From Carnegiea gigantea (taxonomy: Eukaryota; Streptophyta; Magnoliopsida; Caryophyllales; Cactaceae): a DNA stretch of 64,000 nucleotides. The stretch covers positions 37,501-101,500 of the forward strand of contig JAKOGI010001351.1 in assembly GCA_029747015.1 (NCBI GenBank), read 5' to 3'. The notes under the pieces were generated by a model that was not told the origin of the DNA, searched no databases, and saw only the letters and a program-made list of their open reading frames with translations. Positions within the stretch are counted from its first letter, which is position 1, and each line of letters starts with the position of its first letter. Of this stretch, positions 34,644 to 46,198 are shown in pieces. A program made the position numbers and the translations under genes.

Positions 34644-36310
34644 GAAAATTTTCGAAAAATATGTACAAAATGGGTACCCCCCCCACCAAAAGTCCACGAT
34701 GTCCTTAATGTGGAAACTAAGGCACCAAGAAAGCATGCACATGAACATAATTCGACACTCATAAAATGCAAAACAAAATATTCAACATTAGAAAGACAAA
34801 AACAAAACTCAAAACTCAAAACCTAAAACAAAAACAAAACCAAGACAAAAACAAAAGAAAACAAGAAAAATAAATAAAAGACACCAAATAAAAGACTAAA
34901 CAAATAAAAACAAAAAGAAAAAGAAAAAACTAAACAAAAGCAACCACCAAATAAGAGAAAAAAACAAAAGAAAAACAAGAAGCACCAAAAATAAGAAAAA
35001 CAAGAAAGATAAGAAAAATACCTAACATGAGCAAGAAGCCACCAAATAAAAGATTAAACAAAAGAAAACCTAAACAAAAACAAGACTCAAAAGAAAAGAA
35101 AAGCCAAACACAAAACCAAAACGCAACCACTAAAACACTAAAAAGAAAACAAAACAAAGCATGAAACAAAATTAAACAAAACCAACGAAAATTAAAAACT
35201 CGCAAAACCAAAGAAACAAAACAATCAACTAAATCATACAAAAACAATCCTCGATATCCACAACTATTCACAATCCTAGATATCCACAACTAACAAGTAT
35301 TCACAAAATCATAACATAATCAAGGGTGACCATAGCAAACACGGCTCAACAAATCCGACATTGCTCCTCAAGATCGATCAGCCTTATAATCATAGTCCTA
35401 AATATCCACAACTATGTACGAAAAGAAAAGAAAACAATCCTAAATATCCACAACTATGCACAAAAAGAAAGAAAAGAAAAGAAAAGGAGAGGAGGGGAGG
35501 GGTGGAATGATCACACTTGGTTGGGTACAGATTGTGCCCAAACTAAATGCCTCCCTCAAGTGATGTCGAGGAGGTCCATGGAGCATCAACCGCTCCATTA
35601 CAACTCACAAGTTGCTACTTGTATCAAAACAAACCAATGATCGAAGCAACTTATCAAATAATCGAACATAATCCTTGCAGAAATGCAAATAGTTAGAAAT
35701 AGGAGGTATAACCCAAATAAATTGCATAAATGCAATGCAACTCAAGGCTCTTTTGAGCTTATCAAAGCTCTCAGCCCAAACAGAAGAGAGATATACATTT
35801 GCAAAATTAGACATACTAGTCAATGGTCTAATAAAGATATGTCAATATAAATGCATAAACCATCAAGAGTGGTTTGAATGGTCAAAATGAAATCCATCAT
35901 CTCTAAAGGGGGAGGGAAAAAGACCAAGACAAGGCTGACCAGGTGAAATGTGACAATCAAAGCCCACAGGATAGCCTAAAGTCAAGTCGTGCATCTCAAA
36001 GTGATCCTCGAGTCTATTTATGTCATTATCATCAAGAGTCTAATCTAAACAAGGATTGCCAAGAATAGAAGTCTCAGACTCCATAAAAACAGACTCGGGA
36101 GGGTTTAAAGAAGGAAAAAATAGGGGAGGGGAGAAGAAAAGGATGGAGTGGGATGGGAGGGAGCTAAATCAAGGGTAGACTCATCAGAAATGGGACCATC
36201 GAGCTTCATGTGAGGTGAAACCTCACTAAAGTCTACATCAGAAGGCTCACCAAAGGAATGCTCTACAGAAAAAGTATCCTCTGACTCAAGTAATATGCCA
36301 CACTGATCAT
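34644..36310 (-). other. Internal DNA of element D right of the copia insertion
   Basis: About 34690-35240 is an A/C-rich low-complexity tract (AAACAAAAACAAAAG-like). At 35243-35463 four copies of a CAATCCTARATATCCACAAC-like word recur. From 35500 to 36310 there is degraded gag-downstream sequence. No intact gene. Confidence 0.55.
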
Positions 36311-37010
36311 CTAAACTAGGATTAGTCTCAAATCATCTCCCTCATTGAGCTCTCTTACATGAGCCAGAGGAAGATAAGGGTCGGGGATAATCGGGACATC
36401 CTCAGAGGTGTCCAAGGATGTGCTAGTCTCAAGGTGAGATGCAAAAGGTGTCGAGGGATCACTCGAAAGCTCAAGATCATCAGAATGTGTAAACATCATC
36501 AGTCTGGAGTAAACTTTGTGAGTACATCTCCCTAATAAAGGCAGCCAATGCCTTTAATCTATGTGGTCTACCAAGTGTTGGACAAGTATCAACATTATGG
36601 TCAAAGGAATCACAATAATCACATGAAACAGGAGCACATGGAGAATGAGACTGCTTGTCGGATATAACCCCAAACAAACTCTGAAATAAAGGTGTAGCGT
36701 GCATCATATAATGGTTGGGAGAGGGGTCTAAAAGTCTTCCTAGCATTTTCACACTCCTACGTATCATGAGCCAAATACTCAAAGAAATCCCAAATCTTAT
36801 CGGAAGTCATAGTGAATAAATAATCCAAACCCCAAGGTACATAGTTTCAACATGGCCCCTATATTCATCATTAAGACCCTCAAAGATCACTTGGCAAATT
36901 TCCCATTTCTCAAAACAATAATCAACACATTGAGCATGAAATTCATTCAATCTACTCAAATATCGCCAAAATACCTCATGCTCAAACTGAGGCAAATAGA
37001 AACTTGCCAT
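36311..37010 (-). pseudogene. Gag relic of element D
   Basis: Minus-strand start at 37010 (MASFYLPQFEHEVFWRYLSR, then LNEFHAQC and WEICQVIFEGLNDEYRG). After a stop the same frame continues at 36782-36480 with a zinc knuckle CDYCDSFDHNVDTC (C-X2-C-X4-H-X4-C). A frame-shifted acidic tail is at 36499-36311. The leader from the LTR to the start is about 250 bp. The same Gag type occurs in element F. It lacks pol downstream. Confidence 0.75.
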
Positions 37011-37237
37011 TGGTTTTTAAATTTTTAAATTTTTTTTTTCAATTTTTAGTGACTTTTAAAGTTTTTTTCCAATTTTTTAAAGTTTAGGCTTTTCTAATTT
37101 TTTTTGGATTTTGTTTTCAAGAAATAAACTAAGCTAAGTGACAATTAATAACGAAATAAAGAAAGCAAGATTGATCATGTGCAACTAATAAGAAAGCAAC
37201 AAAGAAAAAGGAAATGTGACCCAAATCTCATGCCGCC

Positions 37238-37258
37238 ATCCCCGACAACAGCGCCAAA
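37238..37258 (-). other. Primer binding site of element D
   Basis: On the minus strand, five bases after the LTR end, the sequence reads TGGCGCTGTTGTCGGGGA, close to the TGGCGCCGTTGCCGGGGA site common in Athila/Tat elements. Confidence 0.78.
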
Positions 37259-37262
37259 CACT

Positions 37263-38730
37263 TGTACGATAATTTTGAGTGAAAATAAAAGGCTACAAGT
37301 ATACGACTATCATCATAGTACTTGAGGGTCGTCTCTAAAGGGACGAGGATGAGAGTAAGGTCACTAAGTACAAAGTTAAACTAATCTAGCATCATTCTAA
37401 GCTAATTAAATAATAAGCGAATAAAACTATACATTATAAAAGGATAAAACCATCAATCACTATAACCTAAATGAGGCATTATATAACATCAAACCAAGGT
37501 AGCCAGAACATAATCAAATCAAAAGAAAACAGAAAACAGAGCAGCAGGGCAGGGGGAAATCTCAGCTCTTTCAGCAGCATTCAATGAATGACAGAGCTTA
37601 TAAAAACTAAATTGAGAATTACTCAAACATGGCAGAATCACCATTAATCTGTTTTCAAGAAGAACAAAAACAGGGCAAGGGTGAGATTGCTAGCAACGGA
37701 TAATTAACCGAGCAAGCTTAAACCATAGATCACAACTTCATCAAAACTAATGAATTGCAGATACAACCCTACAGTCATAACCCAGCAACCCAGCAAATAT
37801 AATCGAAGAGCACAGAAAATATACCAAAACGCATGAAGAGGAGGGCAGGGCAATCGAAGAAAAACATCAAATTGAACCCAAGCCTGCAGTTTCCTAAACT
37901 AAATAAACGAGCTCACAAACATCCCAAAATCATAAATTTTGATTCAGATTTGAAACTTAAATCCAACATAGACAGGGGAGGTGAACTTGAGAATTATATC
38001 AAATCCAGAAATTTAATAACACACCAAATTCATTATCAAAGCTTACTCTAAATTAACAAAACAAAGCTCAATTGCAAGCTAAAGAACGAATCCACTATTT
38101 GAATCCAAAATGAAAACAAACCCTAAATTACGAATAACTGGAATTAAAACAAAAAATACCCTCAAATTAAACCTGAAAACGTAAACTAAACCTAGATTAA
38201 AACCTAATTACTGAGCTTCTGGCGCCGCAACCTCGATTTATAGCTGAACCCACCAATCTCGACCCTTCAATCAACAATATCATGGATGGTAGGAGATGAT
38301 ACAAGCTGGCGTGCTATGCTGCGCTTGGTGTTGGTGGAGATGTATGAAGGAGATGGTGGATGGATGCGTGGTGGTTGAGAACGAGATAGGGAGAGAGTGG
38401 CGATGATGGAGAGCTGAGATGGGATGCAGAAGACAGATGATCGAGAATGGAGGGGGAATGTCAGGCTCTTTTGCTAGTGAGAATTGAGAGAGGAGAGAGA
38501 AAATTAAAGGGGAAGGGGATAACCCAGTCATGTGCAAGGCGCGTGCGAGGCTGGGTTGGAGAGATTTAGGTTTTATTTTATTTTTCTGTTGTTTTTGCCT
38601 TGTTTTTTCCTCAATTTATTCAACACCTATAAAGAAAATAAATTCAAATAAAAATATAAAAATAACAGTTATGACAAGCATTAATTGGGTATAAAGATAT
38701 TGTACAAATAGCATACTTTTGGCACAAACA
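37263..38730 (-). repeat. 5' LTR of element D (right copy)
   Basis: TGTACGATAATTTTGAG at 37263 to GGCACAAACA at 38730 (minus strand TGTTTGTGCC...CGTACA). It pairs with 21804-23252. Confidence 0.84.
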
Positions 38731-38951
38731 TCGAGCATGCAAAAAAGTGTTGAAGCATAATAATATAAAATTTATACGAAATCCTTTCATTATTTTTGCT
38801 CTTTCATCGTTTTTTTCTACCTTTTTTTCTTTTTTTGGCTTTTGATTCTTGATTGGTTTTGTGACTTTTCTTCTTTTTTTCTTTTTCGGTAAGAGAAGGA
38901 CTATGGCAAGAAAAATTGTGCACTTCTCAACACTTTTTCTAACAGCTCGCA
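38731..38951 (-). repeat. Second internal copy of array C, right remnant
   Basis: It matches 16643-16858 (GAAGCATAATAATATAAA, TGGCAAGAAAAATTGTGCAC, TTTTTCTAACA) and repeats the last 46 bp of 21758-21803. It ends abruptly at 38951, where host element H resumes. Confidence 0.8.
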
Positions 38952-40790
38952 CAACATTTAGAGGCCATCGGCCCTTGGGAAAGTTGTAAAGAGCATTTAT
39001 ACAAAACCCGAGGAGGTTATCTGCTCGCTGTACTAAGTGACGACTACTTTTGGGGCGAGAACAAAGAAGGGGACTTCTAGGGGCAGGAGGGCTAGACGAT
39101 AGTCAAACATTTTACAAAAGCTGGAAGACATCAAACCAAGGAGGGTCCATAATAACCCCTAGAAAAAGAAAAGGTGACACTAGCCCAAGAAGAGGATCCA
39201 GTGCTGAAACAACTAAAGAAACTTAAAGTAGATGTGAGTATCTAGCAACTCACAATAGCTTCTTAAAAGCATAGGAAGCTCTTGATACACGAGGTGAGCA
39301 AAATCAACGTGTCCCTTGAAGCTACACCAGAGGAAATGATGGCTGCTATTATGTTTGGTAAAGGCCCCACAACCTTCTGCAGTGAAGATCTCCCATTAGG
39401 AGGTTTGGGGCACAACAGCCTCCATCTCCCTGTAATATGCCTTCAAAACTATGTACCATTGCCCTGGTTGACAATGGATCAGTAGTAAATGTCTACCCTA
39501 GGAGAATGACTAATAGTTTAGGAGTAAAGAGGATCACCTCTCAACACCATTTACTAATCCCGGAGCATAAGATAACTTAATGACGCTGGTATTGAGTACT
39601 ATTCTCCTCTCCATTAATGTGGGCACTCTTAAAAGAAATGCGGAGTTCCAAGTATTAGACATACCTATTCCCTTTAATCTGCTTCTAGGAAGGCCATGGC
39701 ATCATGACCAATAGACGGTTCCTTCTGCTTTACATCAGAAGGTAAAGATTTTGATAAAACGACATGTGGTGACAATTGAAGGGAATAATCTATGCACTAC
39801 CATTAGTAATAAGGGGCTAGTACTAAAGATAGAGAACGACCGCAATAACGAGGAACTCTCTAATTTTGAAACAATAGTAGTCTTAGAGAAGGACAAAGTT
39901 CTTTTTGACTTTAATCATTGTTCGAATTTAAATATGAATGCTATCCTTGAGAGGAGGGGCTAATTCCTAGGAATAGCTACAGGACAAAAAACATAGGGGT
40001 GGACAATCATCTCCCTCATTCAAAAGGAGCATTTGAAATTCGACATCAAGTATCAGCCCACTCTAGAAGAAGCAGCTCGGGCCAGGTTAGAAGTTTAGCC
40101 CCAAAAGGCTGTTGCTAGGAAAGGGAACCCGAAGTACTACACTCCTCCCACTCCTGATAGACAATTCTTGCATGAAGGGTATAACTTCCCTTTTTTTCGC
40201 TTTTCTGTACCTCGCTACATAAAGAAAGGGATCGTAGTGCTGGGGCTAAAGGTATTCAATGATTTCCAACTACTGGAGAAGTAGGTGCTTACTATTATAA
40301 GGAAGTTCAATCCACTCAAGACTGCATTAACTTAGCTAAAAGAAATATCTTTGGGATTCTATATATTCTAACAAGCCTATAAGAAGAAAGAAGACCTTAC
40401 TGCTATTCTATCCCTTAGCATGTCTAACTGTAGGTCTTATTCTGTTAACTTAATCACTAAGGGCAATGCCGAAGGTTGCAAGCAAGTGTCTTGGACATCT
40501 AAGGGGGAAAGAACTCTTTTTCTTATGACTCGTCTCATCCTTTTCCTTTTGAATGCTTTGCCTTTCATAATGAAAATGAGGATATAACTCCTAGAGAACT
40601 AATTAAAGTAATAGAAGATTATGAAAATCCAACTTCTATAATTTTGGGTACAATACTAATAAGCTTGGGGACTCCTGATGAGCCTCGAGTGCTCAAAATA
40701 GGAAAATCGCCAACTTTTGAGGAGCGATAAAGTTTTACTTCACTCCTATGGGAATTCATAGATGTCATTGCATCGTCCTATAGAGACGTG
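38952..40790 (+). pseudogene. Gag-protease junction and protease relic of host element H
   Basis: It begins with the segment VTLAQEEDPVLKQLKKLKVD (about 39170-39230), then SLEATPEEMMAAIMFGKGP and EDLPLGGLGHNSLHL (39282-39430). The protease site VDNGS follows at 39467-39481. A later block FPLICFC... near 39670 corresponds to the FNLLLGRPW region. 39751-39963 continues the protease-RT linker (VLFDFNHCSNLNMNAI). Stops and frameshifts are frequent. The pattern is that of Tat-lineage Ty3 pol. Confidence 0.72.
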
Positions 40791-42900
40791 CTACGCATCG
40801 ATTGAGAAATTGTTGAGCACAAAATTCTTCGCTATCCAGGTGCTAAATCGGTAAAATAGAAGCTTCATAGGATGAAACCCGAATGGGCCTTGAAAAGAAA
40901 GGAGGAAGCATAGAAACAATTAGATTAGGGATTCATTTGGGTTGCACACCACCCTCGGTGGGTAGCAAACATTATGCCAGTCCCAAAGAAAGATGGCAGA
41001 GTAAGAATGTGTGTAGATTTTAGGGATCTCAATAAGGCAAGTCCAAATATGACTTCACACTGCTAGAAATAATGTCTTGTTAGGTAATACTACTGGTCAT
41101 GCTCTCTATTAGGAAGAATTTAAGTTTAAATATAACCCCAGGTACAAGGTTTATCATCAAGTACTCGGGGTATCATACATTGGGAGTTAGGTTTCAAGTA
41201 CCAGATTAGTTCAAGTGTTTCAAGCTAGGCCAAGTGAAAAAGGAATGAGAGACAATCTAAATAAAGGTAATAAACACAAAAGAAGAGGCTTAAAGTTATG
41301 ATTGGGCCAATTGACAAACCAAGTAATCAAGGTGAGTCCTAACCTACCCAACCTATACTGAAAACTAAAGATGGTTGGTTACACCATTGAAGACCACCCA
41401 AGCCCTCTCTCAAGAGTCATGAGCTAGTCTAACTAGTCTAACCACCTATTTTCATGGGGTTCACCTAATTAGACAGCGAGATTAACAACCTCTGGAGCTT
41501 GCTAGGCTCTAAACTGTTTTCATGTCCAATTCCCGACTATCCTCTCTCCCACACTAACTGATTGACTTCACCTCTCGGGATAAGTCAATAGCCCAAAAAT
41601 ATAGATGAAAGCTCTCTCAAGCGTTTCATCGTTCACTTGGCGAGCATGAGAGAGAACTCTAAGTTTAAGGCATAAATTGGGTGTGGCTAGGCTCAATCCA
41701 AGGCTAATTAGCCATCAAGAGGCTAATCACAATTCGAGCCAATAAAATTTAACTACTAATCACCACACAATCATAGTTAAACCCAAAACAAGCAAAACTA
41801 ACAACTAAACTAATCAAGCATGAAATGAAGGAATAAACCTAGTCTAAGTTGGATTAAAATAACTACTAAATAGAAAATCACAATAAAACTAAATAATTAA
41901 GCTAAACATAATAAAAACTAACATGCTCAAATGATAGAAATAAGAATAAAATATAAAATAGAAAGAGAAAATGAGAAGAAAACTTAGGCTTGAGATTGTT
42001 GAATGAAGCTCCAAAATCCACCAGCTTGAATCCAAATCTCCCGAAAATACAATCTAATCTCCTAATTTAATCCCCCTATTGGCGTTTTTTATTAGCTCAA
42101 CCTAACCTAAAACTAGCGTAAAAATCTCTAAAAGAACCCCCTGGAGAAACGCTTGAAGCCGTATTTAAATAGAAAATCAGGTGAGCGAGGCGGTGTAGAC
42201 GAGATGACAGCTAGCCGTTGGCCAAGCGATGGCCATCAGTCGTCACTCGCTACCTCATTGCAAGTTGTGGTGACGATTGGTGCTGCCGGCCCTCGACGAC
42301 CGTCGGCCCTCTTACCTTACGATTTTTGCATTTTTCTCAACCATCTTTGCTCCTTTTCGCAGTGTTTACTCGATTGATCTTATTACCTACAAAAGTAAGC
42401 AAAACAAGTAAAAATTCTAACGATCACGTTATTATACGAGCTAAAATTAGGCGATAGACGCATGCAAAATACGATAACTTAGTACCGAATGCTCTACTGT
42501 CTTTTATGGACGGGTTTGCCAATTTAAGCCAGCTTAAGATGGCAATGGATGACATGGAGAATACCACCTTTATCACCCCATAGGAAACCTACTGTTATAA
42601 TGTGATGCCATTCGGGTCAAAGAACACCGGGGCCACATAGTAGAGGACAATAACCACTTTGTTACATGACCTAATGCACAAGGGAGCCAAAGCTTATGTG
42701 GATGACAAGATAATCAGATCTAAGTAAAGGGATGGTCATGTTCTGACACTTCGAAAGTGCTTTATCATACTTAGAAACTGCAATATTCATTTGAACCCAC
42801 AGACGTGTCAATTTGGAATCATTTTTGGAAAGATGACAGGGTACGTCACTAGAATTGGGAAATTAAGGTTGAGCCTTCAAAAATTAAGGAAAAAAAATGC
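40791..42900 (+). pseudogene. Reverse transcriptase relic of host element H, split by a repeat
   Basis: The first part (about 40800-41105) has RMKPEWALKRKEEA, WVANIMPVPKKDGRVRMCVD and FRDLNKASPN. It is interrupted at 41106-42488 and resumes with SFMDGFANLSQLKMAMDDME, then NTTFITP, YCYNVMPFGSKN and the active site AYVDD (YVDD at 42695-42706), followed by NIHLNPQTCQFGIIFGKMTG. Several stops occur. Non-functional. Confidence 0.82.
41106..42488. repeat. Family A LTR-like insertion, copy 2, inside the RT of H
   Basis: It is bounded by the direct repeat ATGCTCT (41099-41105 and 42489-42495), which restores the RT reading when one copy is removed. Its first 1.1 kb aligns with the solo LTR in the CPS intron. 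The right 0.2 kb differs. It has no primer site, polypurine tract or coding region. Terminal TG/CA bases are not clear, so solo LTR is an inference from copy 1. Confidence 0.65.
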
Positions 42901-44210
42901 TACCACCTAGGATAAAGAGGGAGATCATCTGCAATACATTAGTCACTTCATATCATAACTAAGGAGGGTATGTGATTCCATCTTTAAGAATTTGAAGAAA
43001 AGAGTAAAGCCTGAGTGAGATAAAGAGTGCAAGAAAGAATTCAATAAGATCAAAGCATACCTATCTAATCCACTAGTGCTAGTACCTCTGCTACATAACA
43101 TTCCTCTCATCATATATCTCATAACAACGGCCACTGCCATGGGACCTATGTTAGCCTTAAAAATGGAAGGGAGGAAAGGGTCATCTATTACATAAGTAAA
43201 AACTAATAGAACATCAAACTCTCCATATGACCTTGGAAAACGCTACCTTGGCCTTAGTATGGGCAACTAAGAAGCTCAGACATTACCTGTTAACCCATAC
43301 AGTACATGTAATGGCACCAATTGATCCTATAGGATGTTTTCTCCTGCAACCAGTTCTGAATGGCAAGGTAGCCATATTGACTGTAATGCTATTAGATTTT
43401 GATCTACATTACATTCCACAAAAGTCCATTAAAGTAGGGCCATGTCTGACTTCGAGGAATACTTACTATCTGAGGATCAAAGGAAGGAATCGTTCGATTT
43501 TCCTGAAGATGAGGTCGTTCATGTAGAAGAAGACATGTAGACAATGTACTTTTATGGGGCTTTGAATAAAAAAGGATTTGGGGAAAGCATCCTCTTGGTA
43601 TATCCAGAAGGGCCCATACCTCTATTTCGGTGAAGTTAGACTTCAAGGTTACTAATAACGCGATACAATATGAGGCTTGTATCATTGGGCTGTAGGCTAT
43701 GGAAATAGGAGTAAAAAAGCTATGAGTGTATAGAGACTAAAATTTGATTATTAATCAGATATTGTAAAAATGAAAAGTAAGAAGCAAAGCCTTGGCAGCA
43801 TACCAAGCTCACTTTGTGGACTTCACCAAGAACTTTACCGACATCACCTACAACTCTCTTTGTTAAGAGGATAACTAGTTTACAGATGCCTTGGGAAACT
43901 AGTTGCAATGATCAGCATCCCTAGTGGTATCCATTTAGTGCCACTGATAGTAGAAAGGAGGAATAAACCAGCCCACTGTTATTCTATAGAAGTATGCAGT
44001 GTTGAACTCACTTCTTGGTATTATAATATTTACTAACACTTGAAGATAGAAAGAATACCCACCAGGATCCTCCCCAAAAGTGGAGCAAACATTAAGGTTG
44101 TTGGCCTCGTAATATGTTGAGGATAAAGGAAAACTATACAAGAAAACGAATATAGATATAAATCTACTATGCGTAATGTAAGAACAACTCAAGAAATCAT
44201 GAAAGAGGTT
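42901..44210 (+). pseudogene. RNase H and connection region relic of host element H
   Basis: Fragments in several frames: MGPMLALKMEGR, MTLENATLALVWATKKLRHYL and LTHTVHVMAPIDPI (43227-43330), FDFPEDEV (about 43490), and a chromatin-side RNase H-like stretch around 43620-43900. Heavily frame-shifted. Confidence 0.62.
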
Positions 44211-45235
44211 TATGTGGGGAATTGGGCCACACATGAATGGTAGAATGCTGGCCAAGAAGGTCCAAAAGATGGGATATTATTGGTCTACAATGGGGGCAAA
44301 TTACTATACATACGTGAAAATGTGTTAGAAATGCCAAGTATATGCAAATTCGCAACATCAGCCTTCGTCTTTCCTTTCAATATTAACTTCCTCATAGCCT
44401 TTTTTGGTATGGGGAATTCACATCATTAAGAAAATTACCCAAAAATTGACTATCGGGCATGAGTACGTGCTTATAGCAATTGACTGCTCCCCCAAGTGGG
44501 TTGAAGCGGCCTCTTATGCTAAAATCACTTCAAAGCATGTTGCTAAGTTCCTCCTCAATAACATTACATACATATATGGTGTGCCAAATGAACTAATAAA
44601 TAATCAGCTGAGCCATTTTAGAATGGAAGTGACAGCCGTACTCGAAATATATAAGATTCAACATCATAAGTCACCTCCTTATCATCCTCAGGTGAATAGA
44701 GCAATCAATGCAGCTAACAAAAATGTCCAAAGAGTAATTGAGAAAATGTTTGAAAATCATAAAAACTAGCCTAATAAACTCCCATCAATTCATACGCCCA
44801 CAGGAGCAACTCCATATCCCTTGATATATGGAATGGAAGCGGTACTCTGAATTGAAATAACAATAACATTACTTAGGATAATTACAGAAACCAAATGCTG
44901 AAGTCGGAATGGGCAAAATGCCGATATGAAGAGTTAGTGATGTTGGATGAAAGGAGGCTAGGGTGTTACATAACGTCTAGATTTACCAAGCCCATATTTT
45001 AAGAGCTTTCAACTAGAAAGTAAACCTAAGGGACCTCCAGAAAGGCGATGTGGTTTTAAAGGAGATAAAGGCTCTAATAAAAGACTCAAGAGGACAATTT
45101 AGACCTAATTGGCTAGGCACATACATCATAAATACTATCTTGCCCGGAGGAGGGATCAAGCTTACAGATATGAATGGGCAAGAATATACTCAATATACCA
45201 ACTTGGATCAATTGAAGATGTATCATGACTAAAAA
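44211..45235 (+). pseudogene. Integrase relic of host element H
   Basis: A zinc-finger-like remnant (MLAKKVQKMGYYWSTMGANY, then CQVYA, 44235-44345) precedes the core 44404-44769: VWGIHIIKKITQKLTIGHEY, VLIAIDCSPKWVEAASYAK, YGVPNELINNQLSHF, YHPQVNRAINAANKN. The second catalytic aspartate (expected in the SDxGxHF block) and the glutamate (expected before AANKN) are both replaced by asparagine. The C-terminal domain is at 45050-45232 (IRKFRPNW-like GQFRPNWLGTYI, then TNLDQLKMYHD). Clearly dead, Tat lineage. Confidence 0.82.
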
Positions 45236-46198
45236 GTGCATAACAGGCTTTTAATTAATACTTGGACCCATAATAGGTTCATAAAGCCCATGCCAGACCC
45301 AGGCAAAAAAATAAAATAATAATAATTAAAATAAATGCAAATGTAATAAACGACGAAGGGCTGATTCCATACCTCAGATGCATAGGAAGCCCTAATGGCC
45401 CAACTTAATCGCTTAAAAAAAAAAAAAAAGAAGAGTAGAGAGAACGCCAATGAAATTGCAGGGGTCCAAAACAGTTGGCCTAATAGGGCAGTGGTGTGGA
45501 AAGCCAACCGGTTTCTTATAGCAATCGCGCTAGGCTCGCAGTAAATTTGGGTTGGGCCTCTCTTTCTCACAAAACAGACATGATCAATGTAGCGAAAAAA
45601 AGAAAAGGGTTCTGTAATTAGGAAACGTGCAAATAATTAAGGATTTTTAATGGTAATAAGAGCAACATTAATACTTTTATTACCAATTAGAAAATTTAAA
45701 GACCATACAACTCGAAATAAAAGTCCTAATAGCATACTACTATGAAAAAAGCACTAAACTTTATTCTAAGGAAAACATATAAAAGCAGCAAAGTTGGAAT
45801 TCTTCTTTAACTTCTTGTCCTTCATGACCGTGGACCTGTCTTTTGGAGGGTAAGATCCTTACCTCCCTTCTTCCCATTTTAAGATGGGTTATTCTCAGCC
45901 ATTCCTTTCTTAGTGGCTTTCTCTTTAGCATAAAGAGCCTTTCTTGCCCCATCATCATTTCATGATCCACTTCAGACAATGCTTAGAGACGTGTATATAG
46001 TATGGGACGGGCGACATTGTAAGGGTAGGAAGATGAAGCCAACAGTCCACCCAAGACTTAATGTGGACAGAGCTGTTCTTGCACGACCTAGGGATGATGT
46101 AGTCCAATGAAGGGACACATTATTTATGACGAAACTGCCTCGTTGCCCAACTAAAAAATAATAAGTACCAGTGAATAAGCCAATGAGATGGATATAGG
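45236..46198. other. Region downstream of H integrase, up to element F
   Basis: No plus-strand gene was seen. Two minus-strand open stretches (46235-45972 and 45979-45761) may be the end of the reverse-strand frame found at 59741-60437, because F (46199-59453) separates them. This is an inference only. An A-run lies at 45414-45429. Confidence 0.4.

Larger units (their letters stand above)
21804..38730 (-). mobile_element. Ty3 element D, pol-less, inserted in array C
   Basis: Two similar LTRs (21804-23252 and 37263-38730) bracket about 3.7 kb of own internal DNA plus the nested copia E. On the minus strand the right LTR is the 5' one: it is followed by a primer binding site and a gag relic. 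The left LTR is preceded by a polypurine tract (minus-strand GAAGTGGGGGAA at 23253-23265). No RT, RNase H or integrase is seen in the D sequence. Flanking C sequence is duplicated for about 46 bp rather than 5 bp. Confidence 0.75.
14746..38951 (-). mobile_element. Tandem element array C (LTR-internal-LTR-internal), interrupted by D
   Basis: On the minus strand two LTR copies (14746-16018 and 19900-21144) are each followed on their right by the same internal sequence (16019 onward and 21145 onward). The second internal copy is split: it stops at 21803, where D begins, and resumes at 38731-38951. No third LTR is seen and the array ends abruptly against H. Only a gag-type ORF1 is encoded; pol is absent. 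The LTR start (minus strand TGATGGATGCTTGGAATGC) is the same family as the LTRs of F. Confidence 0.78.

Noticed and set aside
34930..35289. Minus-strand, very hydrophobic 119-codon open stretch
   Set aside because: It is the complement of an A/C-rich low-complexity tract, which codes for F, L and V by composition. It does not indicate a membrane protein.
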